Assembly: GCA_021464245.1 (NCBI GenBank)
Contig: JADCRB010000075.1
Coordinates: 2,161,706 to 2,225,705, forward strand
Origin: Carallia brachiata
Taxonomy: Eukaryota > Streptophyta > Magnoliopsida > Malpighiales > Rhizophoraceae
Length of the DNA: 64,000 nt
Direction of reading: 5' to 3'
Below, one piece after another: positions 11,762-23,324 of this stretch. The notes beneath the pieces are model-generated. The model saw only the letters and a list, made by a program, of their open reading frames with translations, had not been told where the DNA came from and did not search any database. The position numbers were made by a program, and so were the translations under genes. Numbering within the stretch: position 1 is the stretch's first letter; each line of letters begins with the position of its first letter.

Positions 11762-13905
11762 TAGTAAGGTTGTCTATCCTCTTTCTTTTCCACTTTCAAT
11801 ACCCTAGTTATCCTCTAAAATTTTCAAAATCCCAAAAAACATTTTGAAAAATAATGGCATCTATTTCACCTTGATCTCGCATTGCATCGGTCTACTTGCA
11901 AAAATATACCCAACAATTTTTGGGAGCGATTATTTGCAATGGTTGCCAATTTGTTGTATCGGTTGAAATATTAAGAAAAAAAATATTTTGCCGAATTGGA
12001 AGCCACCTTGCAAAAGAAAAAAGAGCAAATCGCCAAGCACTCTTCATAATATAGATTATATTAAAACACACTTCCTAACACACACTTTATAGCAATACTG
12101 GTAAAGAAATTTTAAAAAAAATACTTTATATATAGGACATTAAATTAAACACACCATACTTCATAAAGAAAACACCAAAGAAAAGATTTTTTCATTCAAA
12201 GAAGTAGCAATAGAAGCAAAGAAGCAGCAGCAAGGCCTTCCAAAATCTTTTTCCCCAGCATCTTCTTCACCTGGAAAATTAGAATAAATGAGAAAAAGAT
12301 TAAAGCAAATAGAAACACATTAGAAAAAAAGAAGAAGGAAAAGAGAATATTTAATGAAAGTATCATTTTTGGCATAGATAACATATATACACCCGCGGAG
12401 GGATTTAACGCTTGAAACATTATAAGTGTGCAGCAATCCCAAAAAACTTATTTAGATCAATGACACGAGGATTCCTCAGTTAGAGTTTGAGAAAGCAATC
12501 GTAGACAAAAATTGGATCATAAGTCTATGATTAGAATAGGGCGGCCATAACTGAGTAACACATTTTGGTTGGAACAAAACTACCCCCAATTCTTATGTAA
12601 CTTATGCAAGGGAATAGAATGTCATTGATATTTTTGCAAGAGAGACTAGCAAATTGCTTATCGACCAAAAAGAGAAGAGTGAAGATGAGGAATAGAAAGA
12701 CTAATTAACCTCTTCAAAATTGACTGAACTGGTTGTTTACTTCTTTATGTAAGGACTGATGTTGTCTGCCCTCTTTCCTTTTCCCTTTAAGTACCCTAAT
12801 TAATCTTTAAAATTTTCAAAATCCCAAAGATCGCTTTGAAAAAAAAAATGGCATCTTTTTTACCTTGATATCGCATTGCATCAATCTGCTTGCAAAAATA
12901 TACCCAACAAGTTTTTGGAGCGATTGTTTACAATGGTTGCCAATTATGTTGTATCGATCAAAATATTAAGGAGAAAAAAAAATATTTTGCCAAATTGGAA
13001 GCCACCTTTTAAAAGAAAAAAAAAGATGAAAACAGAGACTACAGGAGCAAATTGCCAAATAGACTCTATAACATAGATTATATTAATACACACCATAACA
13101 TACGCTCTATAATAGTACTGATAAAGAAATTCTAAAAACTCACTTTATATATAGAAGATTAAATTAAGCACACCATATTTCATAAAAAAACATACCAAAA
13201 TCAAATGTTTTTTTTCATTCAAAGAAGCAGCAGCATCAGAAGCAGAGAAACAATAGCAAGACCTTCCAAAATCTTCTTCCCCAGTGTCCTCTTTGCTTAG
13301 AAATTTAAAAAAAAAAAATGAAAAGATGATTAAAGCAAAGAAAAGACACTCAAAAAAAAAAAAAGAAAAAAGAAGATTTAATTAAAGTATATTTTTTGGT
13401 ATAGATAACATATATATACCCGTGAAGGCATTTGATGCTTATTGCAGGTGTAAGGTAGTTCTCAAAACTTTTTGAGATCAATGGCATGGGAGTGCCCATG
13501 TATAACTTGAGGAAGCAGTCGCAGACAAGAGTTGGGTCAAGAGGCTGTGATTGACTGGAATAGCTGAGCAGCACATTTTGGTTGGAACAAAACTGCCCTC
13601 AATTCTTATATAACTTATGCAAGGGAACAGAATGTAGCCAGTTTTGTTGCAAGACGGACCAGCAATTTGCTTATTAGCTGAAAGGATAAGAGTGTAGATG
13701 AGGAATTGAAGGACTAATTAACCTCTTTAAAATTGACTAAACTCATTGTTTACTTTTTTTATATAAGAAAGATTGTCTATCCTCTTTCTTTTCCTGTTCA
13801 ATACCCTAATTAACCTCTAAAATTTTCAAAATCCCAAGAAACGCTTTGAAAAAAAATTTGCATCTTTTATACCTTGATCTTGCATTGCATTGATTTGCTC
13901 CCAAA
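11762..13905 (+). repeat. Repeat family 2, three more copies in tandem
   Basis: Copies start at about 11762, 12710 and 13720, roughly 1 kb apart. Each begins with the CCTCTTTC tract and the AAAATTTTCAAAATCCCA block, and the first two continue to an AGAAGCAGCAG-type block near 12220 and 13220. On the minus strand 12196-12260 and 13200-13290 both read as a basic stretch ending in a leucine run, which suggests a decayed exon of an unrecognised gene. No copy is intact. Confidence 0.65.
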
Positions 13906-14260
13906 AAATTTTCTTACATTGCCTCGTAGAGAGCTCTAAAAGTAGTATGAGATATTTTAGTGACTCATATAATGATCCAGATGATGAAAGAATCAACATG
14001 GCTTTTATGGCAAAAGAAGATGAGGCAAATTCTGAACTTAACTCTTATAATGATTTTTACTTTGATAAATTGCATGACATAGTAAAACGCAAGAATAAGG
14101 AGCACTCAAACATAGTTGCTAAAAACAAGAGTCTCAAGGCTCAAGTTAAATCTTTGAAACATGCAAATTTTTCCTTGGAAGATAGAAATACTTTTTTTGG
14201 CAGATAAAAATGCTGCTTTGAAAACCCTTTTCGAGCATGAGAATGTTTGATTAAAGGAAG
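13905..14260 (+). pseudogene. Copia gag fragment, plus strand
   Basis: The frame contains an acidic segment followed by a lysine- and asparagine-rich coiled-coil-like segment (MAFMAKEDE, then KNKSLKAQVKSL). This is typical of the region just after the UBN2/zinc-knuckle part of plant Copia polyproteins. It stops at 14205-14207, and similar sequence continues in another frame to about 14260. It is an isolated scrap fused to repeat family 2. The family assignment is by remembered similarity. Confidence 0.6.
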
Positions 14261-14456
14261 AGGTCAAGTCACTTGTAAGAGTAATGATTTTTTTTCACTC
14301 TTTGAGAAGAATATGACCCCGATTAAAACTTACTAGTTTTTTTCTACTTAAAATTTTTTTTTTCTGATTTTGGTGGGAAAAATCTTTGGTTTTCTTCTCA
14401 CACTTTTTTACCTACTCTTCATAAGTTACTAAAGGATCTCAGTGCTTTGATACTTG

Positions 14457-14854
14457 TGTTGGAATCTAAAGCTTTAACTTTTATGGTATAGTCTAGAACT
14501 CTGGAAAACTTTCTAGTTTGAGAGTAAGAAAGAAAATAATAGATATTAAAAACTCTCTCTTATACTTTATTGATAAATAACTTCATTATATAAAAAGCTT
14601 TAATGATAAATAGATCACAAATTTAAAATTTAACCTAATGCATGAAAGTAGCTTACCTAGAGAAGGATATTCTAGTGCAACAAAACTTCACAATTCAAAT
14701 AAAATGACGTAATAAGATGACTAATTCCAAAATATCTTCAACTATCTTTAACCAAAACTCAAAAAAATGTGAGAGAAACTTGAACTAGAACTTTATGAAC
14801 GATGTAGCAGCATCAAATTCATTAGGAACAGTAAAGAAGCCATAATCTTCAACA
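14457..14854 (-). mobile_element. Copia LTR A of a gag-only array
   Basis: On the minus strand it runs from TGTTGAAGAT (14854) to CCAACA (14457), 398 bp. A purine tract (GCCAAGGAAGAG) precedes it and a degraded primer site (GTATCAAAGC) follows it. It aligns along its length with 16995-17397 and, with an internal deletion, with 18558-18838. Confidence 0.8.
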
Positions 14855-14953
14855 CTCTTCCTTGGCTTCTTTAATGTTTGCATTGCAAATCTTCATCTAC
14901 AATATCTTTGGTTAGTGATGTCATAAACAAATGCTCCTTTTGAATTTTATTGT

Positions 14954-15240
14954 CTATGAGATTTGCTTGTTGAACTTATTGTTTTGACTTATTTGGCTGC
15001 TCTTCTTGTTGCTTCTTCTTACAATATTCTTTGAAATGTCCAAACATCTTCTACTATTTTCATTGAGGTTTGCCCGTCCAATAACAATCACTTTCAACAT
15101 GATTAGTTCTTTGGCAAGTGCCAAAAGGAAGAAACTTACCTCTACCGATGCTTTGAACTTACTTCTGCTTCTTATTGGAGTTGTTCTCTCCAACTTCATT
15201 TTCTTTGTCTTTAAAAGCTGGACTGAAACAATTAGTTAGG
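14954..15240 (-). pseudogene. Copia gag, zinc-knuckle end (copy 2)
   Basis: The minus strand encodes a degraded C-terminal gag with a knuckle-like GTCQRTNHVESDC. The first cysteine is lost and stops are present. It ends about 100 bp before LTR A, the same gag-to-LTR junction seen in copy 1 (17430-17540). The rest of this gag is missing or replaced by other sequence up to LTR B. Confidence 0.65.
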
Positions 15241-15429
15241 AGTTATGAGAACATTCTCTTTTTTGAATTATTGCAATTTAGTTGGAAAAATTTCATCATG
15301 TAAAATAAGAGAAGCAATTTGGACCAGATCAACTCTAACCAATGTTTTTCATCTGATTGAGAATGATGTACCCAACTCGTTAAGATGAATAATGATTACA
15401 TATTTGTTTTGAAAAAAAAATTAATAATT

Positions 15430-15780
15430 GTTGTGAAGGTCGACAAAGAGTTTTGTTTACTTCTTCTTCTAACTTTGTTTGTCCCATTTCTTTCTCCCTT
15501 TCAAAACCCTAAAAAGACCCTTTAATAATAATTAAAAAATAAACCGATAAAATGACATCTATTTTTACCTTGATCTTGCATTGCATCAATCTATTAGTAA
15601 AAATATACTCAATATTTGTTTGGAGTAATTTTTTGTAATGGTTTCCAATAATTTGTTGTGTTTGCCAAAATACTGAGAAAAAAATTTGCCAAAGTTGGAA
15701 GTAACCTTTTAAAAGGAAAAAGGAATAGTTAAATAAAAAAGAAATATGAAATTGATAACTGGACATAGGTGGGTAAGACA
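15430..15780 (+). repeat. Repeat family 2, fifth and most diverged copy
   Basis: It shares the order of family 2: a pyrimidine tract, CAAAACCCTAAAAAGACC, TTGCATTGCATCAATCT and AATATACTCAATA. No coding frame is credible. Confidence 0.6.
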
Positions 15781-16494
15781 TGAAGTTGACACATTTAACT
15801 ATTGTGCAAAATGTTTATATATTTATTGCACATCAAGTTTAGTTGTAAGTTTCATAAAGTTTTGTAATTTTTTGACTTCATCAACTTATGATGTGTAATA
15901 GTGCTAATGTTGATGTATAACATAGATATGAAATATGTGTCAAAAAAAATGCGTCTTTTTTCGCGTCAATGAATTTTTATGTCGAGCTATTAAAACTCAA
16001 AGAAATATTAGAAGAAAAAAGATGAAACCGTAAACTACTGACAGGAGCAAATGACTAAGAACACTTTATAGATTATATTATATAAACATGAAATAGAAAT
16101 CCCAATAGGATACACAAAAGTAGTATGACAAAGAAACTAAAAACATACCAAAACACACCATAGCTACAATTTTCTGCTAATTTAAAAACACACCAAAGGT
16201 TAAATTTCACTCATAATTCAAAACAAACATATATTCCTATTATTTACAGAACAAACACACACACACACTTCAACTTCATCCTTCTACACTTCAACACCTT
16301 TTTCCTTGGCTTCATTAACCATATATGTGTGTGTGTGTGTGTGTGATGAAGTCAGAAAAATAATAATAATAATAATAAGAGAGAAAACTTTGAAAAAAAA
16401 TTAAATAAAATTTTCTACTTAGTTAATGACAAAATAGGGTAATAGTTTTTAAAAAGTTTACTCCAGAATTTGTAATAAGAGAAGGAAGATCAAA
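15781..16494. other. Microsatellite-bearing spacer
   Basis: It contains CA repeats (about 16255-16267), a TG run (about 16325-16344) and an AAT run (about 16360-16377). The segment near 16170-16270 recurs at 39670-39750, so it is part of another dispersed repeat. No gene. Confidence 0.55.
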
Positions 16495-16744
16495 TGACTT
16501 ATTCTAATTTTTATTGATAAAGTAGATTTTTGTATAAGAAACTTATAAGATAAGAATAATTCAAAAAAGAAACTAACAACATAAAAGTAGTTTATCTAAA
16601 AAACAAACTTTAAATGTAGAACATCAAAGCAAGATGACACTACAACAACAAACCTTGACTTTTTCAAAAAACTCAATCTAAAATTTGAGAGGAAAAAGTT
16701 GAAACTTGAAATCTTGGATCAATAAAATAGCACCAATTCTAACA
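16495..16744 (-). mobile_element. Second Copia LTR family, fragment
   Basis: On the minus strand a purine tract (CCAAAGAAGAG) is followed by TGTTAGAATTGGTGC at 16744. This resembles an LTR start of a different family from LTRs A-C. Its other end is unclear. Confidence 0.4.
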
Positions 16745-16994
16745 CTCTTCTTTGGTGATGATGCATTGAAACTCCTTTTGATGCTTAATCAATAAACTTG
16801 ATTTGAAATTGATTTTGATGAAAAGAGAATTACATGTGCAACTTAGAATTTTACAGTCCATAAACTAGATTTGAAATTGATTTGACTTCATTTCAAGGAC
16901 ATAGTTTTTTATTTTTGTGGAGAGAAACTTGAACATAGTTTTTTTTACTTCATTTTACAGTACCTTTAAGATATCAAAGATGCTATGATGCCAA

Positions 16995-17397
16995 TGTTAG
17001 AATTTAGTGCTCAAACTTTTATGATATAAACTAAAACTTTGGAAAACTTTCTGGCTTGAGTGTAAGAGAGAAAATAATAAATACTAAAAACTCTCTTCAA
17101 CACTTTATTGATAAAAAAGCTTCATTTTATAAGAAGCTTTTGTGATAAAAAGATCACAAATTCAAAATTTAACTTAATGCATCAAAGTAGCTTATCTAGA
17201 TTAGGATATTCTAATAGAGCTAAATTTCATACAATTCAAATAAAATAAATGATAAAGTAACTTGACTAAATCAAAAACATGTTCAACTATCTTAACCAAA
17301 GCTCAAAAAATATGAGAGAAACTTGAACTACGACTCTAGGAACAATGCATGAGCATCAAATTTATTAAGAACAGTGAAGAAGCCAAGATCTTCAACA
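16995..17397 (-). mobile_element. Copia LTR B, shared middle LTR
   Basis: On the minus strand it starts TGTTGAAGATC (17397) and ends CTAACA (16995), 403 bp. It is preceded by a purine tract (GAGGAGGAG) and followed by a degraded primer site (TGGCATCATAGC). Carrying both marks it as the LTR shared by two tandem units. Confidence 0.82.
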
Positions 17398-17429
17398 CTC
17401 CTCCTCGGGTTTTTTACTGTTCCCATTCC

Positions 17430-18430
17430 AATTTTCCATCTTCAACATTTTTGGTTAATGATGTCATAAACATATGTTCCTCTTGAATTTCATTCTCTAT
17501 GAGATTTTCTTGTTAAACTTACTACTTTGACTAATTTTATTGTTGTTCTTATTACTTGTTTTTACAATATTCTTCAAAATGTTCAAACATCATGCAGTAT
17601 TTGTATTGAGGTTTGCTCTTCCAATAGCAATCACTTTCAGCATGATTAGTTCTTTTGTAAGTTCCACAAGGAGGAAACTGACATCTATTGATGTTTTAAA
17701 CTTGCTTTTGCTTCTCTTTGGAGTCGTTCTCATTAACTTCATTCTCTATTTTTAAAAGCTAAATTGATCTTGTGCATAGCTTGGAAAGCACCTTCTATTC
17801 TTTTCTCTTACCTCATGAATCTTTTTTGCTATTGAGCTTGAAGAGCATTGATAAGTTCTGGTAAACCGATTGGAGGTTAAGTCCTTAGAGTCTTCTAAAG
17901 AGGAGGTTTTTGCCTCAAATTTCTCCTGAACACTCACTAACACCTTTTGTGTAATATTCTTATCAGTGAAATCTTTCCCCAATATCCTTATTTGCTTTAC
18001 AATCTTAAGGAGTCTATCATTGTACTCCTTGATTGTTTCTACTTTTTTCATCTTGAAGAGCTCGAATTCTCTCTTGATGTTGACTAATTGCATGGTCTTG
18101 GTCTTCTCACGACTAGAAAACTCTTCCTTTATCCTATCCTACGCTTGCTTGGTTGTTTTACAAACGATTATCTTGTTGAAAATGGTCTCTGACATTGGTA
18201 AATGTATACAAATCAAAGCCTTATACTGTTTTGCTACTTGATCAATATAGTTCTTTAGTTGAGCCACAATAAGATTTGCTAGAAGAGGCGTCGGTGCTGC
18301 ATTATTTTCAGTCACTTCCCATAAGTCAAAAGCTTTTAAATATGCTCTCATATGAACTGTCCGCTGAGAATAATTATCTCTAGTGAACTGAGGTGGTGGG
18401 ACAGGTGTAAACCTTGAAGAAGTTATGAGT
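17430..18430 (-). pseudogene. Copia gag (UBN2-type), copy 1
   Basis: Gag would form the particle core of a Ty1/Copia element. The minus strand has the UBN2-type start (MRAYLKAFDLWEV, near 18351), a central REFELFKMKK block, a KFEAKTSSLEDSKDL segment, and a knuckle-like CGTYKRTNHAESDC near 17660. There are at least three defects: an in-frame TAG at 18139-18141 where the family usually has tryptophan, a frameshift after about 17880, and Cys to Tyr in the knuckle. After the knuckle only a short acidic tail remains before the LTR. Protease, integrase and RT are absent. Confidence 0.8.
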
Positions 18431-18557
18431 CAATGCTGGTTTTTTCGATTTGTACCTTTTTGAGCCTGTTTTGTGAATTCCCTTACTAGTTTTCTCTCCT
18501 CTTTTGTATTTAAATTCACTCACAATCCCTCTTAAATCAATGATACTCTAATATTGG

Positions 18558-18838
18558 TGTTAGAGTCTAAAGCTCTAACTTTTATTGTATAATCTAAAAC
18601 TCTAGAAATCTTTTTGCTTTGGTAGTAAGAGAGAAAGTGATGGATACTGAAAACTTTCTTCTACACTTGACTAATTCAAATAAAACGACATGATAAGATA
18701 ATTTGATTAGTACCAAAACATCTTTAACTATCTTAGTTGAAACTCGAAAAATTGGAGGGGGACTTGAACTAGGACTCTAGGAACAATACAGGAGCATCAG
18801 ATTCATTAGGAAGAATAAAGTAGCCATGATCTTCAACA
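18558..18838 (-). mobile_element. Copia LTR C, internally deleted
   Basis: This is the outermost 5' LTR of the array on the minus strand. It starts TGTTGAAGATC (18838), ends CTCTAACA (18558) and lacks about 120 bp present in LTRs A and B. The primer site after it is badly degraded. The outer edge abuts the 3' side of the small secreted-protein frame. Confidence 0.75.
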
Positions 18839-18948
18839 TAGGCCCCTCGCTTTGCATATTTCGGCAAGACCAAGCAATCTTTCTAGGATAAAAATGCTTG
18901 GATCCATAAGAAAAACTTGCCTCCAACAAAAGTAGATGGACTGAGCTA

Positions 18949-19140
18949 TTACTTTGGTCCTGTAGAGAGTGGCCATGCCTGAGCTGTATAAGGGCATAAG
19001 TTTGGAGAGCCTCTTTTCCTAATGAAAGCATCACAAGAATTAAGGACCAGGCCTACCTCAGTAGAATCTTCTGCAATGATGGACTTTGTCTGCAAGAGAA
19101 TGGCAGTTGTTATGATGAATACTATTGGCAGGAACTTCAT
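18949..19140 (-). CDS. Possible small secreted protein, 63 aa
   Basis: The ATG at 19140 opens a 63-residue frame ending in TAA. Residues 1 to about 24 form a strong signal peptide (MKFLPIVFIITTAILLQTKS, then a small-residue cleavage site). The mature part would be about 40 residues, with two cysteines 11 apart, a basic FIRKRGSPNLC segment and a proline-rich tail. A canonical TATA box lies 83 bp upstream. I do not recognise the family, and a truncated gene is possible because a Copia LTR sits about 110 bp beyond the stop. The frame is short, so chance is not excluded. Confidence 0.4.
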   Translation of the reverse strand: MKFLPIVFIITTAILLQTKSIIAEDSTEVGLVLNSCDAFIRKRGSPNLCPYTAQAWPLSTGPK

Positions 19141-19222
19141 ATTGACTATTGAAAATAGAGACAGATGCAAACCGATAGTAGTAATAGAGAGATGGGGTGA
19201 TTATAGCGTTAATAATCTCCTT

Positions 19223-19232
19223 CTATTTATAA
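19223..19232 (-). promoter_or_regulatory. TATA box of the small secreted-protein frame
   Basis: The minus strand reads TTATAAATAG. With a usual 30-bp offset, transcription would start near 19195 and leave a leader of about 55 nt before the ATG at 19140. Confidence 0.45.
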
Positions 19233-20364
19233 TTGCTTTATTTACGACTCTTTTTTCTTTTTTTATTTCTTTTCCTTTTTTTTTTTTTGGTGCTTTGTTT
19301 TGTTTTGTTTTGATTTATTTTTTGGTGTGTGTTTTTGTATGCTAAAGGCCAAATGGGAATGCTTTGTAAGAGAGAGAATTTGTAAAATTGTCCACCAAAT
19401 TGAGTTTGTCTTTAAAATTAAATATTTCCTTTTGCCTTTTTAGAGTATAGATTGAGACTGTAAATTTTCCTAAAAGGTTTGACTCTTTTCATTTGATTTC
19501 AAGATAACTATTCATTTTTTCCTCATTCGTTTGGATTTTTTAAATTCATATTTATGATTGGGCTTATTTAATTTTTCCCATAATTTAATTATCTTATCTA
19601 ATTGGTTCATTAGTTTGAGACTCCATCAAATTAGACTTTTTGACTCAATTGTTGTATTACAACTCGATACTTCCAAAGCTTGACTAGTGGTATGTAACAA
19701 CTCAGTAGTTAATGTGGCCTATAAAACATAAAAAATATTCATTATTAATTATATATATACATTTTAGACAAATAGGTTAATTTCTTCTTTTTTTTTTTTA
19801 AGCAGGATCAAAATATATATTACAACTAGAGGAGTGGAGATATAGACGAGGTCGGGTACAAAACCCGACCTCTTTTCTAACAAAATGGCAAAGACCAAAC
19901 CAAAAAAAAAAAAAAAGCCATTGGTATTCTCTCTCTCTCTCTCTCCTCTCTCTATCTATCTTTCTATCTATATCCTTTTTACATGAGGTTACTATGAATA
20001 AAACTAACAATTGCTATTTAAAAAAAAATAAAATATTAACTCAGTGGAATCACTAGTTAATTGGAAAGAATCTTTGATTGTATCTTTTTCTATTTTGAGA
20101 GAGCATAAAACATTTAATGTCTCTATCTGCATTCATTTATTGAGAGCCTATAGAGTCTAAAATCTATCACATGTAGTTTTGGATGGCATTTTTTTTATGG
20201 CTTCATAAGATGTTAAAAAAAAACAAGTTCACGAATATTCAAATAATAATTAGCTGGGTAAGAATTTTTTTTTTTCACCATCGTAAAGAAATTACCAGGA
20301 AATTAGTAAGTCAAAACCAATATATCATAAAATGATGTTATTTGCACCAGAAAGAAAATCATCT
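19233..20364. other. Intergenic stretch with microsatellite and perfect hairpin
   Basis: No gene is seen. A CT/TCTA microsatellite lies at 19928-19973. The perfect hairpin at 19848-19872 has arms GAGGTCGGGT and ACCCGACCTC with a 5-nt loop. Confidence 0.55.
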
Positions 20365-20712
20365 TATGATAAGGATAACATCAATTTCGATCTTAAATCT
20401 TTATGAATTTTTATAATTGAGTTTTAAATCTTTTAACTTTTTAATTGAATTTTATACTGTTTAGATCTTTTACAATCGAGTTCTTCTATCAGTTTAACTG
20501 TTAAAAAGGTATTTGACTTAATGGATCTGAAAGGTATTTGACCTAATGGTCAAATACATTTTTGACGGCTAAACAAATGAAAGGACTTGATTGTAAAGGA
20601 CCTAAAAAGTATAAAACTCAACTAAGAAAATTAAAAAGTTTAGGACTTAATTTTAAAAATTCATAAAGGTTTAGAATTTAAATAATTGTTATCCTTGTTA
20701 TGATATTGTGAT
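20365..20712. mobile_element. Foldback MITE
   Basis: The two halves are imperfect inverted repeats of about 140 bp. TTTATGAATTTTTATAATTG at the left matches the reverse complement of the right end near 20650-20675, and the outermost ATAAGGATAAC matches GTTATCCTTGTTAT. The centre has a duplicated AAGGTATTTGAC. There is no coding capacity. I could not settle a target duplication. Confidence 0.65.
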
Positions 20713-20754
20713 GATTTATTTTGTTACAATCATAGATAGGCATAAAAATTTTTT

Positions 20755-21887
20755 TTCCCACATGTCAAAAGGCCAAAAAAAAGACTTCTTAACTACTCTT
20801 GAATTAGTTGTAATGTTTCAAAATTTAAGCATAACAGCAAAATTGAATTGAAAACACAAATAATAATTCACCATGTAATAGAAATGTCACCTCTCTCTCT
20901 GTCTCACTCGTTTTCTTTTCTTTGTTATGCTCATGTGATCCCTCCATCTTGATCTTGTAGTGTTTTTTTTTCTTTTTCTTTTTCTTTTTTTTGATCACTT
21001 TTTACAGATAAGATAATATCAAAAGAACATTTTGGATGTGGCATTAACTTTGGGACCACTCTGGGGGGCTGAGTGATTTTAGAGTTCGTTTCTAACTTAA
21101 AAAGATCAAGATTATGGAAAGTAGCAATGCATTTATTGACAAAAATCCTAGTACTTAAATAATTCATGATGATGACCATCCCGGCCCCCCCCTCCCCCTC
21201 CCCCCACAAAAAAAACATATATATTAGTCCCTGTTCAAATTAATAAATTGAATAGTTTTACATGCTGCTAAAAGCTTTTACAATAGATGCAAAAGGAAAA
21301 AAAAAATCTTGTTTCAAATGAATTTTAAACAATAAATTACTATGGTTCCTTCTAAAAAATTAAAAAAGTTCTCTTTTTCCACCCCAAATATAGTTAAGAG
21401 AAGAAAATTGTTAAGTCAGATCTCCTAGACAATATAAATCAATGCTCTCTCACTTGTCCTACCTATACTACTGCTTAATTAGATCTCTTAATTACCAACT
21501 AAGGAAGGATGCCAAGAAGAGTAGGAGTCACCTGCTCCCAATCTTGTAAGATAGTCAATGGCAAAACCATTTTTCATTAAGTAAAATTTAGTGTGTATGT
21601 GATTATATAAGGCAACTATTAAATTGCATTATTGTAATGTAGTCAATGGCAAAACCATTTTTTTCCCCCTTTAGACATTTATGGGCAACCAGTTGTTGAG
21701 AAAATTTTAAATTTCAAGCAATCACAAAGCAGAATGGTAAGATATGTGTGGGATGGTATGATCGGTGTGAGATAATTAGACACTTCATGGAGCATAATTT
21801 TAACATAGCCCAAAAAAATAGTCAATAAAGTTTGGACTTAACATAGGATCTACAAAGCACCATACATATTGTTGTTGTGATTTATTG
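20755..21887 (-). repeat. Inverted copy of repeat family 1, left part
   Basis: This is the reverse-oriented relative of 2485-3780. It contains CCACATGTCAAAAGG, a CTCTCTCTCT block, TTTGGGACCACTC, and a TTAGACATTTATGGGCAACC block equivalent to the TIR-like part. It is split from its continuation at 23760 by the Gypsy insertion, whose TATTG target duplication flanks the break. Confidence 0.7.
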
Positions 21888-22324
21888 TGACGAAGGATGA
21901 AACCACAGAATATAGGATAGACAAAGGCCAACACACGATTGAACCTTTAAGAGATTTCTGGAGAGATTTCTGGAATCCACCATAGAAGAATAATCAATCT
22001 TAACAGAGGACTTTTATATATGATAAAACTAATAACTATTCTAGAATTGATAATCTGTCTTGAATTGAAAACCTAGAACCCTATTTATAACAAAAACTAA
22101 ACTTATCGACCAAGCAAATCCTAAATAAACTAGAAATGAAGCTTAATTAAGCTATTACATAATTACCTAATAGAGAATACTAAATGACTAATTACTCTAG
22201 AATAATCTTAGCTAAAACTCCTAAATAGGCTATATTCTAAATAAACTGTAAAATTGTAATAATAAAAATTACAACGTTAATTGGAGAATAACAGAAAATA
22301 TCTTTCAAGAAGTGTTCAACGTCA
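21888..22324 (-). repeat. 3' LTR of the gag-only Gypsy element
   Basis: It is 437 bp and pairs with 23325-23759. Shared blocks include ACCTTTAAGAGATTTCT, GATAAACTATTCTG-like sequence and CTATTTATAAC, whose reverse complement supplies a TATA-like box. The visible divergence points to an old insertion. Confidence 0.88.
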
Positions 22325-22599
22325 GACTCCTCCATTTGAAAAAAAAACTCGCCTTCAAGTTGACAATAAGAAATTGATGTCTTTTATGCCATAAGAATAA
22401 AAACTTCGAGTACACTAAGCTCTTCCATTTTCGAGGCTTGCTTCTTTGCACACGAACCTCAAATAGAATAATAATATTGACCAATAAAGACATCGGAATA
22501 TGGTTGATTTTCTCCACCCCAATAAAATCAATGTAATGCAATAATATAAGCGGAGTATAATATAGGCGGAGAATTAATGAGATCCTAGGACTTGTGGGT

Positions 22600-23300
22600 T
22601 ATTGAATTCAGCTTATTAGTTAACAGAATCCACTGATAGATTAATCTCTTCAACACGACAACCTTCTTGCTTAGAAGTTAATAGTGTAATAATTTGTTGC
22701 TCATCAAAATCTCCACTAGCACACAAGACCCCTTCCTTTTGATTAACCTCTACTTGTTCAATTGATTGATTCACAACTTTACTATAGGATTCTTCAATTT
22801 TTGAATTTGGATTCGCAATTTCAATCGGAATAAACTAAGTTTTGAACAACCTTTCAGCACTTTCTAAAATCTCATCAAATTTGTTACCAATATAAAATTC
22901 AATCACTAATAAATTCCTCATATCTACCCATGATCAAATTTTAAGCGTACCGGATCTTAATCGATAACAGTGAGTATCATTCCACCAATCAGTTGGGCCA
23001 TCTTTAAGTTTCGAATATGCAAGCGTCATCTTCTTTTCTTCACAAATATCATTGTATTCGAAATAGGCATCCACTTTTGCTAACTATCTCATAAAATCTT
23101 TAACGAAGAAATCTCTATCGAAGACAGAAATACCTTCGAAATCATGAATGCATTTATGAACAAATTGACTTCGAGCAACATCTCCAGTACAAGATTTATT
23201 GTACTCATGATCCTGTAGAATTACTCTAGATAGAGTTTTCCCTTCATGATCATCGTTGTTGAAGAGGTTGCTTCGAACTCTATAAGATAACATCTTCATA
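22600..23300 (-). pseudogene. Gypsy gag fragment
   Basis: The minus strand reads FFVKDFMR, then a TAG (23084-23086), then a segment with VDAYFEYNDICEEKKM and LKDGPTDWWND. The tryptophan pair and the acidic/lysine block are characteristic of plant Ty3/Gypsy capsid domains. The TAG stands where the family usually has tryptophan. The frame continues with an acidic tail to about 22600 and then joins the 3' end of the element. No zinc knuckle is seen. Confidence 0.75.
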
Positions 23301-23324
23301 GGCCAAACTTGCTTTGATACTAAA

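Noticed and set aside
19848..19872. Hairpin as a transcription terminator
   Set aside because: Stem-plus-T terminators are bacterial; this is plant nuclear DNA and there is no adjoining gene.
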